In this document: one piece after another, positions 1 through 9,512 of the stretch
How positions within the stretch are numbered: position 1 is the first letter of the stretch
How the letters are laid out: each line of letters starts with the position of its first letter
Assembly: GCA_026419335.1 (NCBI GenBank)
Contig: JANZZP010000011.1
Location: 1-39,476 of the forward strand
Direction of reading: 5' to 3'
Origin: Elusimicrobiales bacterium
GTDB lineage: Bacteria; Elusimicrobiota; Elusimicrobia; Elusimicrobiales; UBA9959
Length of the DNA: 39,476 nt
Translations under genes and position numbers: made by a program
The notes under the pieces: generated by a model
What the model saw: only the letters and a program-made list of their open reading frames with translations
Told to the model about the DNA's origin: nothing
The model's database searches: none

Positions 1-265
1 TATAGAAGCAATGACATTTGGTCTTCCAGTTGTAGGAACCGATGCCGGAGGTATAAAAGAAATAGTAAAAGATGGAATAAATGGATTTATAGTACCTAAA
101 CAAAATCCACAAAAATTAGCAGAAGCAATATTAAAAATATATTCAGATAAATACATTTATGAAAAGTTTTCTGAAAATTCAACTAAATTAGTAAAAGATT
201 TTTCGTCATCTAATATGGCTAAACAAACTATTGATGTTTATGAAAAAATCATTAAAAATAATTAA
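1..265 (+). CDS. Glycosyltransferase family 4, C-terminal fragment (5' truncated by window)
   Basis: The reading frame is open from the window edge, so only the last ~88 residues are present. It opens with IEAMTFGLPVVGTDAGG, the nucleotide-sugar binding segment of GT-B fold, GT4-type enzymes. The E-A-x-x-x-G-L-P-V-V motif contains the Glu that contacts the donor sugar nucleotide. The motif is followed by the usual helical tail. The family transfers a sugar from an activated donor to a lipid or polysaccharide acceptor at the cytoplasmic face of the membrane; the acceptor cannot be told here. The end overlaps the next glycosyltransferase, so the two are probably cotranscribed in an envelope-polysaccharide cluster lying mostly to the left of the window. 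Confidence 0.85.
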   Translation, partial: IEAMTFGLPVVGTDAGGIKEIVKDGINGFIVPKQNPQKLAEAILKIYSDKYIYEKFSENSTKLVKDFSSSNMAKQTIDVYEKIIKNN

Positions 266-1277
266 CTTAATAGATATTCCTTGGTATAGTGGAATTACTG
301 AGTATGCCATATTACAGTCAGAAGCATTATCTTTTAATTCTCATAAAATCTTTTTTGCAATTCCAAAAACTAATCCAAAATTTTTAGAAATATCAAATAA
401 ATTTAAAACAATAGATATTTCAGATAGAAAGAAAATATTTTCTTTTAGCGATATAAGAAAGCTTATTCAATTCTTATCAGAAAATAAAATAGATATAATA
501 AACGCTCATACCGGAAGAATGCAAACCTTAGCTTATATAGTAAGTTCATTTTTCCCAAAAATTAAATTAATAAGAACAAAAGCAGATGCAAAAGACATAA
601 AGAAATCTTTTACCTATTCTAAAATAAACTACATAATATGTGGTTCAAAATACATCGAAAAGATGTATCTACAAAAAAATATAGATAAAAATATCAAAAC
701 TATATATTTATCATATAAATCTATAAAATCTTTCCCTCCGCCATCTAAAAAACCATTTTTAATAACAATAATAGGAAGATTAGATCCAGTAAAAGGTCAC
801 AACATATTCATAAAAGCTGCTTTAAAACTCCTTGAAAAAAGGAATGATATTTTTTTTATAATAGTTGGAAAAGAAGCAAATATAAAATGGGCTCAATTAA
901 ATTCAATTATACCTCAACATTATAAAAAATACTTTAAATATCTTGGTTATATTAATGATGTTTATGAAATTATGAAACATTCACATATAGGTATAATATC
1001 CTCAATAGGCAGTGAAGCAGTTTCAAGAGTTGCAATAGAATGGATGAACTCATCTAGGATGATAATATCAAGTAATGTTGGATGCTTACCAGAATTAATA
1101 GATACTGAATTTATATATCCTAAAGATGATTTCAATGAATTACATAATAAAATATTCCAAAACCTAGATTTAGAAAAAATCAGCAAAATTGGTCAATATA
1201 ATAAAGAAAAATTCGAAACTCTTTTTGATTTCAATAAATTTATAAAAGAAACAAACAATGTTATTGAAGGATTATAA
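240..1277 (+). CDS. Glycosyltransferase, GT4-like
   Basis: 345 residues from the ATG at 240 (MKKSLKIINLID). In-frame TTG 231 and ATG 234 lie deeper inside the previous gene, and no clear ribosome binding site separates these starts. The N-terminal half resembles a GT-B acceptor domain opening with IPWYSGITEYA. The C-terminal half (from about residue 175) has the GT4 donor-domain opening IIGRLDPVKGH, an FFIIVG strand, and a late SEAVSRVAIEWM...VGCLPELI segment equivalent to the E-x7-E region. It overlaps the preceding glycosyltransferase by 26 bases, which suggests translational coupling. The predicted role is addition of a sugar in cell-surface glycan synthesis; donor and acceptor are unknown. 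It converges on the amidase gene with only one base between the stop codons. Confidence 0.82.
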   Translation: MKKSLKIINLIDIPWYSGITEYAILQSEALSFNSHKIFFAIPKTNPKFLEISNKFKTIDISDRKKIFSFSDIRKLIQFLSENKIDIINAHTGRMQTLAYIVSSFFPKIKLIRTKADAKDIKKSFTYSKINYIICGSKYIEKMYLQKNIDKNIKTIYLSYKSIKSFPPPSKKPFLITIIGRLDPVKGHNIFIKAALKLLEKRNDIFFIIVGKEANIKWAQLNSIIPQHYKKYFKYLGYINDVYEIMKHSHIGIISSIGSEAVSRVAIEWMNSSRMIISSNVGCLPELIDTEFIYPKDDFNELHNKIFQNLDLEKISKIGQYNKEKFETLFDFNKFIKETNNVIEGL

Positions 1278-1278
1278 T

Positions 1279-2355
1279 TCACCAATTAGAAAGTGCTTCA
1301 ATAATTCTTTGATTCAATTCTTCATTACCAAGATTTACTTCTATAGATACGGCATCTTCATCCTTATCTTCAAAAATTTTAGTTTTCAAATAAGACATTT
1401 TTGCATATACATTATTCCCTGGGCAATCTGTTGCAGCAAGATCCCTATGAGCGTAAAAATAAGTTTTATTTATTTTATACCTATCTTTAAGATATTTAAC
1501 TAATTTTATTATTGAAGATATTGTAGATTCAGTAACCTCATTATTTACTGGTGGATGGTAATTACCCATCACAGATATCCCAACATTATCAGTGTTTTGA
1601 TTTGCTACATGAGCACCTACCGCAAGTATCGGTCTTCCTTCAAATATATCACCAATAGGATCTACTAAAAAATGATATCCTATATCTATCCATCCTCGCC
1701 CTTCTTGATGGTATTCTTGGATAACTTGAATTTCAATTACAGCATCATCATAACTTGTAGGATAATTACCAGCTGTGTTATGAATAGTTATTTTCTTAGG
1801 TGTGTGTTGAGTATAACTACCTGTAGGTTTTTTTGCTTCCCATTCCGCTCTCCTTATCAATTTAAAAGGTAAAACTTCAGGCAAAGATAAAGATTTATCA
1901 TCTGTTGTTAATATTTGTAGTTTTTTTTTATCAAATTTAGTTAACTGAACTTCATAAACTAATATGTCAAATTTTTTATCTTTTACACCTTTATTAATTA
2001 CAACAAATTTAAATTTTTCGATTTTGGTAGATAAATCGAATCTAACCCAAAATCTTCCATTTTTATAAATTTTATAAGCTGATGGTTTAATTATGTTATA
2101 ACTAACACCTTCTTTTTCGGTTATTTGAGGAATCCATATCTCAAAAGAAACATTTACGTTGCTAACCTTACCCTGTACAGCAATAGCATTAAAATCTCCG
2201 CTTAAATTTTCTGATATTGGAGTTTCATAAAGAATATATGTTTTTTCATCAACTGAAATTGAATAATTTAGTGGATAATCAGTAGAAAATTTCACATAGC
2301 TTTGCGGATCATTTGAAAATACCATAAATATAAATAGAAAGAGTAATTTCAACAT
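1279..2355 (-). CDS. Exported N-acetylmuramoyl-L-alanine amidase (PGRP/amidase_2 family)
   Basis: 358 residues with a short hydrophobic signal peptide (residues 1-14). A ~150-residue N-terminal region, probably beta-rich and of unknown family, precedes an amidase_2/PGRP domain from about residue 165. The domain opens with RRAEWEAKKP. Zinc ligands are visible as H192 (TIHNTAG), H303 (YAHRD) and C311 (TDCPG), with the conserved GWIDIGYHFL and NVGISVMGNY segments. This family cleaves the amide bond between muramic acid and the stem peptide in peptidoglycan. The start is set by a GAGGAGGA ribosome binding site about 5 bases upstream. It lies downstream of lysA on the same strand after 93 bases; both concern diaminopimelate or the cell wall, but a shared transcript is not shown. 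Confidence 0.9.
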   Translation of the reverse strand: MLKLLFLFIFMVFSNDPQSYVKFSTDYPLNYSISVDEKTYILYETPISENLSGDFNAIAVQGKVSNVNVSFEIWIPQITEKEGVSYNIIKPSAYKIYKNGRFWVRFDLSTKIEKFKFVVINKGVKDKKFDILVYEVQLTKFDKKKLQILTTDDKSLSLPEVLPFKLIRRAEWEAKKPTGSYTQHTPKKITIHNTAGNYPTSYDDAVIEIQVIQEYHQEGRGWIDIGYHFLVDPIGDIFEGRPILAVGAHVANQNTDNVGISVMGNYHPPVNNEVTESTISSIIKLVKYLKDRYKINKTYFYAHRDLAATDCPGNNVYAKMSYLKTKIFEDKDEDAVSIEVNLGNEELNQRIIEALSNW

Positions 2356-2413
2356 ATATTCCTCCTCACCAATTTATAGTTTTATAAAAAAAAATCAAAA
2401 AGCAATATCTAAA

Positions 2414-2447
2414 GACTCTTGACATTTAATCTTACGACCCTTGACAT
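2414..2447. repeat. Direct repeat GAC(T/C)CTTGACAT, possible operator
   Basis: GACTCTTGACAT (2414-2425) and GACCCTTGACAT (2436-2447) match at 11 of 12 bases and are 22 bases apart start to start, about two helical turns. They lie between the end of lysA and the start of the amidase gene, which is read on the minus strand. The second copy runs into the 12-base palindrome TTGACATGTCAA, which reaches the lysA stop codon. The spacing and position fit a tandem protein-binding site upstream of the amidase gene, but TTGACA also resembles a -35 box on the plus strand. Function is inferred only. Confidence 0.35.
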
Positions 2448-2448
2448 G

Positions 2449-3588
2449 TCAAATCAACAATTCATCACCCTTGCACCTTAAATTATACTCGCTTGCCATA
2501 GACCTTGCATAAGCTCCACATGAAGAAATAATTAAATAATCCCCTTTGTTAGGCAACGCTATTTTAAAATTCTTTATAAAATAGTCAGAGCTCTCGCACA
2601 AAGGACCTACAATATCACATAAAACTTTTTTATTTGTATTTTTATTTAAGCTAAAAATTGGATGATATACACCATATAAAGCAGGCCTTATAAGATTATT
2701 CATACCACCATCTACTATGATGATATATCTTTTATTTATTTTTTTCCTATAAAGCACTTTAACCACAAGGATTCCACATGCAGCAACCACACTCCTACCA
2801 GGTTCAATTATAAATGAAAAAGAACTAAAATATGGTTTTATAATATTTAGAAGCTTTTTATGTCCCTGTGCCATCTCTCCTTCCCTTACCCCCAATCCAC
2901 CTCCTATATCAATTACATTTATCTTTATACCATATAAATTGAGAGATTTAACAAATTCTACAATTTCTTTTAATGCCATTTCATAATATGTTAGATTAAA
3001 TATCTGCGAACCAAGATGAAAGTGAATAGCTACAGGCACAAGATATTTTGATTTTATAGCAGACATATATATATTTCTGGCTGTTACAAAATCAACGCCA
3101 AACTTTGAATATTTTTCAGCAGTTCTTATATAATTATGAGTATCAACTGAAATGTTTGGATTAATTCTCACAGAAAAATTAGCTTTTAATTTAAGTTTAG
3201 AAGAAATATTTTTTAACTCAATAAATTCCTCATGAGATTCTATATTTATAAATGAAATCTTTTTTCTTATTGCTAATTCTAACTCATCATAAGTTTTCCC
3301 TACACCAGAAAAGGATATATCCTTAAAACCAATTTTACACGCAAGTTTTAATTCACCCCCACTTACAACATCTGCTCCAAATCCTATATCCTTTAAAATT
3401 TTACATATTTTCTCATTCGAATTAGCTTTAAAAGCATATAATAATCTAACAGGATAATTTCTAAAAGTTTTAATATACTTTAATGCCTCGTCAATTAAAG
3501 TTTGCTTATGGTAAATATAAGTTGGAGTTGTGTTTTTTGAAAGAATGTTTAAAATCTTTTCCTTATTTTCTTTTTCAAAATACCACAT
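2449..3588 (-). CDS. lysA: Diaminopimelate decarboxylase
   Basis: 379 residues. It is a PLP-dependent fold-type III enzyme that converts meso-diaminopimelate to lysine, the last step of lysine synthesis. The PLP-binding Lys is K54 in YAFKAN. Other landmarks are GADVVSGGEL, HFHLGSQIF, the phosphate-binding DIGGGLGV, EPGRSVVAACG, CDIVGPLCESSDYF (substrate Cys) and the C-terminal GAYARSMASEYN. The protein stops soon after that motif, so it is slightly shorter than typical LysA (~400-420). Ornithine/arginine decarboxylase relatives share the fold, but the CESSD and GAYA motifs favour LysA. No ribosome binding site precedes the ATG; instead a TATTAT box lies six bases upstream, so the mRNA may be leaderless. 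Confidence 0.93.
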   Translation of the reverse strand: MWYFEKENKEKILNILSKNTTPTYIYHKQTLIDEALKYIKTFRNYPVRLLYAFKANSNEKICKILKDIGFGADVVSGGELKLACKIGFKDISFSGVGKTYDELELAIRKKISFINIESHEEFIELKNISSKLKLKANFSVRINPNISVDTHNYIRTAEKYSKFGVDFVTARNIYMSAIKSKYLVPVAIHFHLGSQIFNLTYYEMALKEIVEFVKSLNLYGIKINVIDIGGGLGVREGEMAQGHKKLLNIIKPYFSSFSFIIEPGRSVVAACGILVVKVLYRKKINKRYIIIVDGGMNNLIRPALYGVYHPIFSLNKNTNKKVLCDIVGPLCESSDYFIKNFKIALPNKGDYLIISSCGAYARSMASEYNLRCKGDELLI

Positions 3589-3594
3589 ATTAAT

Positions 3595-3623
3595 ATAATA
3601 ACAAAATAAGTCTTAATTTTTAA
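3595..3623 (-). promoter_or_regulatory. Putative lysA promoter, leaderless layout
   Basis: On the minus strand TTAAAA (3623-3618), a 17-base spacer and TATTAT (3600-3595) are followed after six bases by the lysA ATG (3588). This places the predicted transcription start at or next to the A of the ATG. There is no Shine-Dalgarno-like sequence before the start. The -35 match is weak and the region is AT-rich, so chance resemblance is possible. Confidence 0.35.
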
Positions 3624-3743
3624 ATCAATTTGAAAATCTTATTATTTTAAAAACAATATATAGATTAAAACTTAACTAATGATTATATGATACACCAAAT
3701 CTACATTTAAATAAATTATTCTATTTTTTAACTAAAACTAAAA

Positions 3744-3825
3744 TGCGCGGGAAGGGACTCGAACCCTTACGCCGTAAGGCATACGCCCCTCAAACGTACG
3801 CGTCTACCAGTTCCGCCACCCGCGC
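3744..3825 (-). tRNA. tRNA-Leu(GAG)
   Basis: A class II tRNA read on the minus strand. Acceptor strands GCGCGGG (3825-3819) and CCCGCGC (3751-3745) pair, followed by discriminator A at 3744; CCA is not encoded. The anticodon stem TACGT/GCGTA encloses loop TTGAGGG, giving anticodon GAG (codons CUC/CUU). A long variable arm (CCTTACGGCGTAAGG) and the GGGTTCGAGTCCC T arm confirm a leucine-type tRNA. It lies 49 bases downstream of the CNNM-EIIA gene on the same strand, so it may be transcribed from that operon. Confidence 0.96.
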
Positions 3826-3874
3826 TTATACTTATAAATAAAATTTTACCTTTTTAAAAGTAGTTTTTCAAATT

Positions 3875-5392
3875 TTAAACAGGAACACTATCTTCAAATA
3901 TAGTGAAAATCTCTTTGATTTTAATTGGATTTCTAGCTTTAAAAAGTTTTTTTCTCAAAGTAGTATTTAACGCAAGTTTAGATATTTTTGAAAGTATACT
4001 CAACTGAGAAGATGGATCATAATAAGGAGTTAATATTAAAAAAATAACTTTAACTGGTTTTATATCTGGAGACGAAAAATCAATTCCATCTTCACTTATC
4101 CCAACACTAATTATCGGTTTTTCAAGTCCTTCTATTCTAGCGTGTGGAATTGCAATCTGATGCCCTATAGCAGTAGAGAACAACTTTTCTCTTTTTATAA
4201 TTTTTTCAGATATATCATTTTTAGAAACAGAAGGAATAAATTGAGATAACTTATCTACAAGTTCAATTATAGCAGAAAATCTATCCTTTGATTTTAACCC
4301 AACGATACTTCCCTCTACATTAAATATCTCATCTAACCTTAAAGTTTGTTTTATCTCAAATTCATCGTGAATCTCACCTGTAAGATCTTCAAGAATATCT
4401 TCAATAGTTAAAAGACCTGTAATTTCTCCTTTTTCATTCTCAACAATAAGCATAGGTTGATGATTTTCTTGAATTAATCTAAGAACATTTTCTATAAATT
4501 CATTTTCTTTTACTTTATATAAAGGTCTTATACATTTTTGTATAGAAAAATTCTGATAAGTACAAAAATGATTGTTAAATATTATATCTTTTATATGAAC
4601 ATAACCAATAAAATTCCCTTCCGCATTTTTTACTGGATACCTTGAAAACTTTTTAATACAAACTATATTAAAAAAGTCATCAAAACTTACATCTAAATTT
4701 AAAGAAATTATCTTATCAACAGGAACCATAACTTCTTTAACTGTAGTTTTACCGAAATCAAAAAGATGATCAAACATCATAAGTCTTTGTAAAGAAATTT
4801 TACCTATTTCTTCTGATTTAGAAAGTATCAATCTAATTTCATCTTCTGAATGAGAAGCTTCATTTTTTACAGCCTTCAATCCGATTAACGAAACAAAAAA
4901 TTCAGAAACATTATTTATAATGAGCATAGGATAATAGGTAATTTTATAAAAAACCTTTAAAGGTATTGCTGAAAGTAATACCACTTTTTCAGATGCTGAT
5001 ATTGCTATATATTTTGGAACCTGTTCTCCTAAAACTATGTGAGCAAAAGTAACGATAAAAAATGAAACAATTATTGATATAGAGTAAGATGATATTTTTA
5101 ATGTTAAAAGAGAAATCTCGGGTATTAAACTGTTTATAAGAGAAGAAACATAAGGTTGAGCAACCCAGCCAAGCCCTATACTTGAAGCTGTTATACCTAA
5201 CTGAATTGATGCAAGGTATGCATTTATATTATTTAAAATTTCAAGTGATATTTTAGCTACAATATTTTTTTCATTTTGTGCAAGTTCTTCAATTCTGGTT
5301 CTTCTAACACTAACTATAGCAAATTCAGCAAGAACAAATACACCATTAAGTCCAAGAAAAAAAATTATAGAAAAAATCTTAAACAATTCCAT
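3875..5392 (-). CDS. CNNM/DUF21-CBS membrane protein fused to a PTS EIIA (PtsN-type) domain
   Basis: 505 residues. Residues ~1-190 form a CNNM (DUF21) membrane domain with the LAEFAIVSVRRTRIEEL opening, ITASSIGLGWVAQP and GEQVPKYIAI segments typical of HlyC/CorC-family cation transporters. Residues ~205-340 are a CBS pair ending in IEDILEDLTGEIHDE. The usual C-terminal CorC_HlyC domain is absent. In its place residues ~355-500 form a type-2 PTS EIIA domain, with GHQIAIPHARIEG carrying the expected phosphoaccepting His (H417), then SVGISEDGIDF and a VKVIFLILTP strand. CNNM proteins handle Mg2+ or other divalent cations. The fusion suggests transport controlled by phosphorelay or nutrient state; this is inference. 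It follows secG by eight bases with no ribosome binding site, so it is probably translationally coupled in the gap-pgk-secG operon. Confidence 0.88.
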   Translation of the reverse strand: MELFKIFSIIFFLGLNGVFVLAEFAIVSVRRTRIEELAQNEKNIVAKISLEILNNINAYLASIQLGITASSIGLGWVAQPYVSSLINSLIPEISLLTLKISSYSISIIVSFFIVTFAHIVLGEQVPKYIAISASEKVVLLSAIPLKVFYKITYYPMLIINNVSEFFVSLIGLKAVKNEASHSEDEIRLILSKSEEIGKISLQRLMMFDHLFDFGKTTVKEVMVPVDKIISLNLDVSFDDFFNIVCIKKFSRYPVKNAEGNFIGYVHIKDIIFNNHFCTYQNFSIQKCIRPLYKVKENEFIENVLRLIQENHQPMLIVENEKGEITGLLTIEDILEDLTGEIHDEFEIKQTLRLDEIFNVEGSIVGLKSKDRFSAIIELVDKLSQFIPSVSKNDISEKIIKREKLFSTAIGHQIAIPHARIEGLEKPIISVGISEDGIDFSSPDIKPVKVIFLILTPYYDPSSQLSILSKISKLALNTTLRKKLFKARNPIKIKEIFTIFEDSVPV

Positions 5393-5400
5393 TCAAAAAA

Positions 5401-5694
5401 TTACTTTTTTTCGACATTGGTTGTAGGTATAGGAGGAGGAACAGAATCATATAAAACAGACTTATGTCTTAAAGGATAAAGTATTGTAAGTATTACAGAG
5501 TTTACTGCAAAGGCAATAGCTAAATACATTGTAAATTTCTTTATAAAAGTAGTTCCACCCGGTGATGAAAAAAGAGAATCTCCCCCACCACCAAACATAC
5601 TAATGGCAGAACCTTTACTTGTTTGAAACAAAAGTATTGAAACTATAAGCAAAAAACATATAATAATATGGATAGCAAGGAAAAAATTAAACAT
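5401..5694 (-). CDS. secG: Preprotein translocase subunit SecG
   Basis: 97 residues with two hydrophobic segments (residues ~3-24 and ~50-73) separated by the SecG signature: LLFQTSKGSAISMFGGGG, then a Gly/Ser loop and FIKKFT. SecG is the small auxiliary subunit of the SecYEG channel and stimulates SecA-driven export. A GGGGGAAT ribosome binding site lies just before the ATG. It sits between pgk and the CNNM gene. secG near pgk/tpiA is a common bacterial arrangement, but tpiA is not in this window. Confidence 0.9.
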   Translation of the reverse strand: MFNFFLAIHIIICFLLIVSILLFQTSKGSAISMFGGGGDSLFSSPGGTTFIKKFTMYLAIAFAVNSVILTILYPLRHKSVLYDSVPPPIPTTNVEKK

Positions 5695-5705
5695 TCATTC
5701 CCCCT

Positions 5706-6917
5706 TCATCTGCTTAAAGCTTCAAGTCCAGGTAATAACTTTCCCTCAACAAACTCAAGACTTGCTCCACCACCTGTAGAACAATGTGAAACCTCTTCTG
5801 ATTTTACTCCAGATTTCTTTAAAGCATTTAGAGTATCACCACCACCAATAACACTTATCGCACCACTTTTAGTAGCTTGAGCTACAATTCTCGCAATTTC
5901 TATGCTACCCCTTGCAAATCTATCCATCTCAAATATTCCAACAGGACCATTCCAAAATATTGTCTTCGCTTGAAGTATTTTTTCTGCAAATATTGATATA
6001 GTTCTTTCGCCAATATCTACACCGATCCAACCATCCGGTATAGCCATAGACTGTGTATTTTGGAATTCAGAATCTTCTTTTACTTCTTTAACTACTATAT
6101 GATCGCTCGGAAGTATAAGTTCAACTCCATTTCTAAAAGCTTTGAGAATAATTTTTTTTGCTTCCTCTATTTTATCATTCTCAACTAATGAATTACCTAC
6201 ATTTACATCTTGTGCTTTCAAAAAAGTATATGCCATAGCTCCACCAATAATCAAAGCATCAACCCTATCAAGAAGACTATTTAACACCTCTATTTTATCA
6301 CTTACCTTCGCACCGCCAATAATGGCAACAAAAGGCCTTTGCGGATTCGTCATAATTTTTTCTAAATATTCGAGCTCTTTTTGAAGCAAAAAACCTATAC
6401 CGCAAGGAAGATATTTTGTTATAGCACTTGTTGAAGCATGAGCTCTATGTATCGCTCCAAAAGCATCCTGAACAAAATAATCACACCCTTTAGCAAGTTC
6501 CTTTGCAAAAGATTCATCATTTTTCTCTTCTTCAGGATGGTATCTAAGATTCTCACATAAAAGTATTTCTCCATTTTTTAAATTAGATTTTGCCGACTCA
6601 CAACTTTGACCAATACAATCTTCTACAAAATAAGTTTTTGCCCCCATGATTTTTTCGACATATTCAACTAATGGTTTAAGACTATATTTTGGCTCAATCT
6701 TTCCTTTAGGACGTCCTAAATGAGATATCAATACTATTTTTGCATCTCTTGTAAGTAAATATTTTATAGTTTTTTCAGTCTCCCTAATCCTTGTATCATC
6801 ACTAACTTTACCATCTTTCATTGGAACATTATAGTCAACTCTAACAAGCACAGTTGAACCTTTAGATATTCCCATATCTTGAATTTTTTTAAGTTTTAAT
6901 ACAGGTCTTGTATTCAT
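5706..6917 (-). CDS. pgk: Phosphoglycerate kinase
   Basis: 403 residues from ATG 6917, which has AAAAGGAG six bases upstream. An in-frame ATG at 6923 directly abuts that site and is a less likely start. It catalyses 1,3-bisphosphoglycerate + ADP to 3-phosphoglycerate + ATP in the cytoplasm. Visible signatures are LVRVDYNVP, SHLGRPKG, the hinge/nucleotide region GGAKVSDKIEVL, NGPVGIFE and the C-terminal GGGDTLNAL and STGGGASLEF loops. Length is normal for bacterial PGK. It is third in the operon gap / cDPG-synthetase-like / pgk / secG / CNNM-EIIA, which couples two consecutive lower-glycolysis steps. Confidence 0.97.
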   Translation of the reverse strand: MNTRPVLKLKKIQDMGISKGSTVLVRVDYNVPMKDGKVSDDTRIRETEKTIKYLLTRDAKIVLISHLGRPKGKIEPKYSLKPLVEYVEKIMGAKTYFVEDCIGQSCESAKSNLKNGEILLCENLRYHPEEEKNDESFAKELAKGCDYFVQDAFGAIHRAHASTSAITKYLPCGIGFLLQKELEYLEKIMTNPQRPFVAIIGGAKVSDKIEVLNSLLDRVDALIIGGAMAYTFLKAQDVNVGNSLVENDKIEEAKKIILKAFRNGVELILPSDHIVVKEVKEDSEFQNTQSMAIPDGWIGVDIGERTISIFAEKILQAKTIFWNGPVGIFEMDRFARGSIEIARIVAQATKSGAISVIGGGDTLNALKKSGVKSEEVSHCSTGGGASLEFVEGKLLPGLEALSR

Positions 6918-6929
6918 AAACATCTCCTT

Positions 6930-8276
6930 TTATTTATTTTTTATTTTAACTTTTTTTTCAAGAATTTGAGCGACAATATCTTTTAACCCAGGAGCAGTTC
7001 TTTCTTTAAGATAATAAGTTATTCTAAGTGAAGGTTTATTAAACTTCAAATGTGCAGCAAGATCAATAGGTGTCCCTACTAAAACTAAATCACATGGAAC
7101 TTTTTCTATGGTTTCTCTTAACTCCTTCATTTGTGTTTTCCCATATCCCATAGCAGGAAGAATATTTTCAAGGTGTGTATATTTTTGATAGACTTCTTTT
7201 ATAGAACCAACAGCATAAGGTCTTGGATCAATAATCTCACTTGCACCATGTTCTTTTGCAGCTACATAAGCAGCTCCATAATTCATCTCACCATGAGTAA
7301 GCGTTGGACCATCTTCAACTACAAGAATTTTCTTTCCTTTTATTTGAGTGACATCACCTTTAACAACTACTGGACTTTCTGCTTCTATGATTTTAGCATC
7401 TGGATTGGCTGATAAAATACTTGATTTTACTTTTTCTACATCATCCGGCTCAGCTGTATCAACTTTATTTATTATAACTACATCTGCCATTCTAAGATTT
7501 GTAGCACCAGGATGATAATGATTCTCATGTCCAGCCCTTAAAGGATCGGTAACAACTATATGAAGGTCTGGTTTAAAAAATGGAAGATCATTATTACCAC
7601 CATCCCAAAGTATCACATCTGCTTCCTTCTCTGCTTCTCTCAAAATTTTTTCATAGTCAACTCCAGCATAGACAACATGCCCTTCACTTATATGTGGTTC
7701 ATATTCCTCCATTTCTTCTATAGTACAGTTTTGTTCATGCATATCTTTTATAGAAGCAAACCTTTGACAAACTTGCTTTTCTAAATCTCCATATGGCATA
7801 GGATGCCTCACCACTACAACTTTTTTTTCCATTTCTTTTAAAATAGATGCAATTTTACGTGAAGTTTGACTTTTACCACAACCAGTTCTTACAGCACATA
7901 CTGCTATAATAGGTTTTGTAGATTTCAACATAGTATGTTCACCGCTCAAAAGCCTATAATCAGCTCCACAAGCAAGCGCTATAGAAGCTCTCTCCATAAC
8001 ATAATTAAAACTAACATCACTATAAGCAAAAACAACCTCGTCAACTTTATACTTCTCAATGATATCTGGAAGTTCACTTTCATCATATATTGGTATACCA
8101 TTAGGATATAATTTGCCAGATAAAGAAGCAGGATACTTTCTCCCAGCTATGTTTGGGATTTGCTGTGCGGTAAAAGCAACAACCTCATATTCATCTTTAT
8201 CTTTATAATATACATTAAAATTATGGAAATCTCTTCCTGCTGCTCCCATTATCACCACTTTCTTTCGCTTTGACAT
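6930..8276 (-). CDS. Cyclic 2,3-diphosphoglycerate synthetase-like GTP/ATP-binding protein
   Basis: 448 residues. The N-terminus (KKVVIMGAAGRDFHNFN) has a Rossmann-like opening and is followed by a P-loop NTPase core with VRTGCGKSQ (residues ~129-137), WDGGNND, an NKVD G4-like motif and DPRPYAVGS. This matches the family of the methanogen cyclic 2,3-diphosphoglycerate synthetase, which closes 2,3-bisphosphoglycerate into the cyclic pyrophosphate using ATP. Bacterial members are widespread and, to my knowledge, little characterised. Its place between gap and pgk, which make and consume 1,3-bisphosphoglycerate, supports a link to phosphoglycerate metabolism. The GAGGAGGATTT ribosome binding site fixes the start. 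An alternative role as a GTPase or metal chaperone cannot be excluded. Confidence 0.75.
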   Translation of the reverse strand: MSKRKKVVIMGAAGRDFHNFNVYYKDKDEYEVVAFTAQQIPNIAGRKYPASLSGKLYPNGIPIYDESELPDIIEKYKVDEVVFAYSDVSFNYVMERASIALACGADYRLLSGEHTMLKSTKPIIAVCAVRTGCGKSQTSRKIASILKEMEKKVVVVRHPMPYGDLEKQVCQRFASIKDMHEQNCTIEEMEEYEPHISEGHVVYAGVDYEKILREAEKEADVILWDGGNNDLPFFKPDLHIVVTDPLRAGHENHYHPGATNLRMADVVIINKVDTAEPDDVEKVKSSILSANPDAKIIEAESPVVVKGDVTQIKGKKILVVEDGPTLTHGEMNYGAAYVAAKEHGASEIIDPRPYAVGSIKEVYQKYTHLENILPAMGYGKTQMKELRETIEKVPCDLVLVGTPIDLAAHLKFNKPSLRITYYLKERTAPGLKDIVAQILEKKVKIKNK

Positions 8277-8299
8277 AAATCCTCCTCTTCACATAAAAG

Positions 8300-9376
<1,077 letters not shown>

Positions 9377-9390
9377 TTATTTTTAGAAAT

Positions 9391-9401
9391 CAGCACTGCT
9401 G
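9391..9401. promoter_or_regulatory. GC-rich inverted repeat in the gap leader
   Basis: CAGCACTGCTG is a perfect 5-base inverted repeat around one base, standing out from AT-rich surroundings. It lies 39 bases upstream of the gap ATG and downstream of a TATAAT on the minus strand (9428-9423), so it would fall in the 5' leader of the gap operon. It could be an operator half-site pair or a small RNA hairpin. It is short enough to be chance. Confidence 0.25.
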
Positions 9402-9512
9402 CTAACTTACATTCTTTAAAATATTATATAAAATTAATTTCACATCTAAAAATCAAACATAGTAAAAACTAAACAACTTATTATATAATATACATTATAA
9501 GAGGAGGAAATT

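Noticed and set aside
7131..8111. Several plus-strand open frames of 74-93 residues opposite the cDPG-synthetase-like gene.
   Set aside because: Low-complexity Phe/Ile/Ser/Tyr-rich translations with no start signals, opposite a well-conserved protein.
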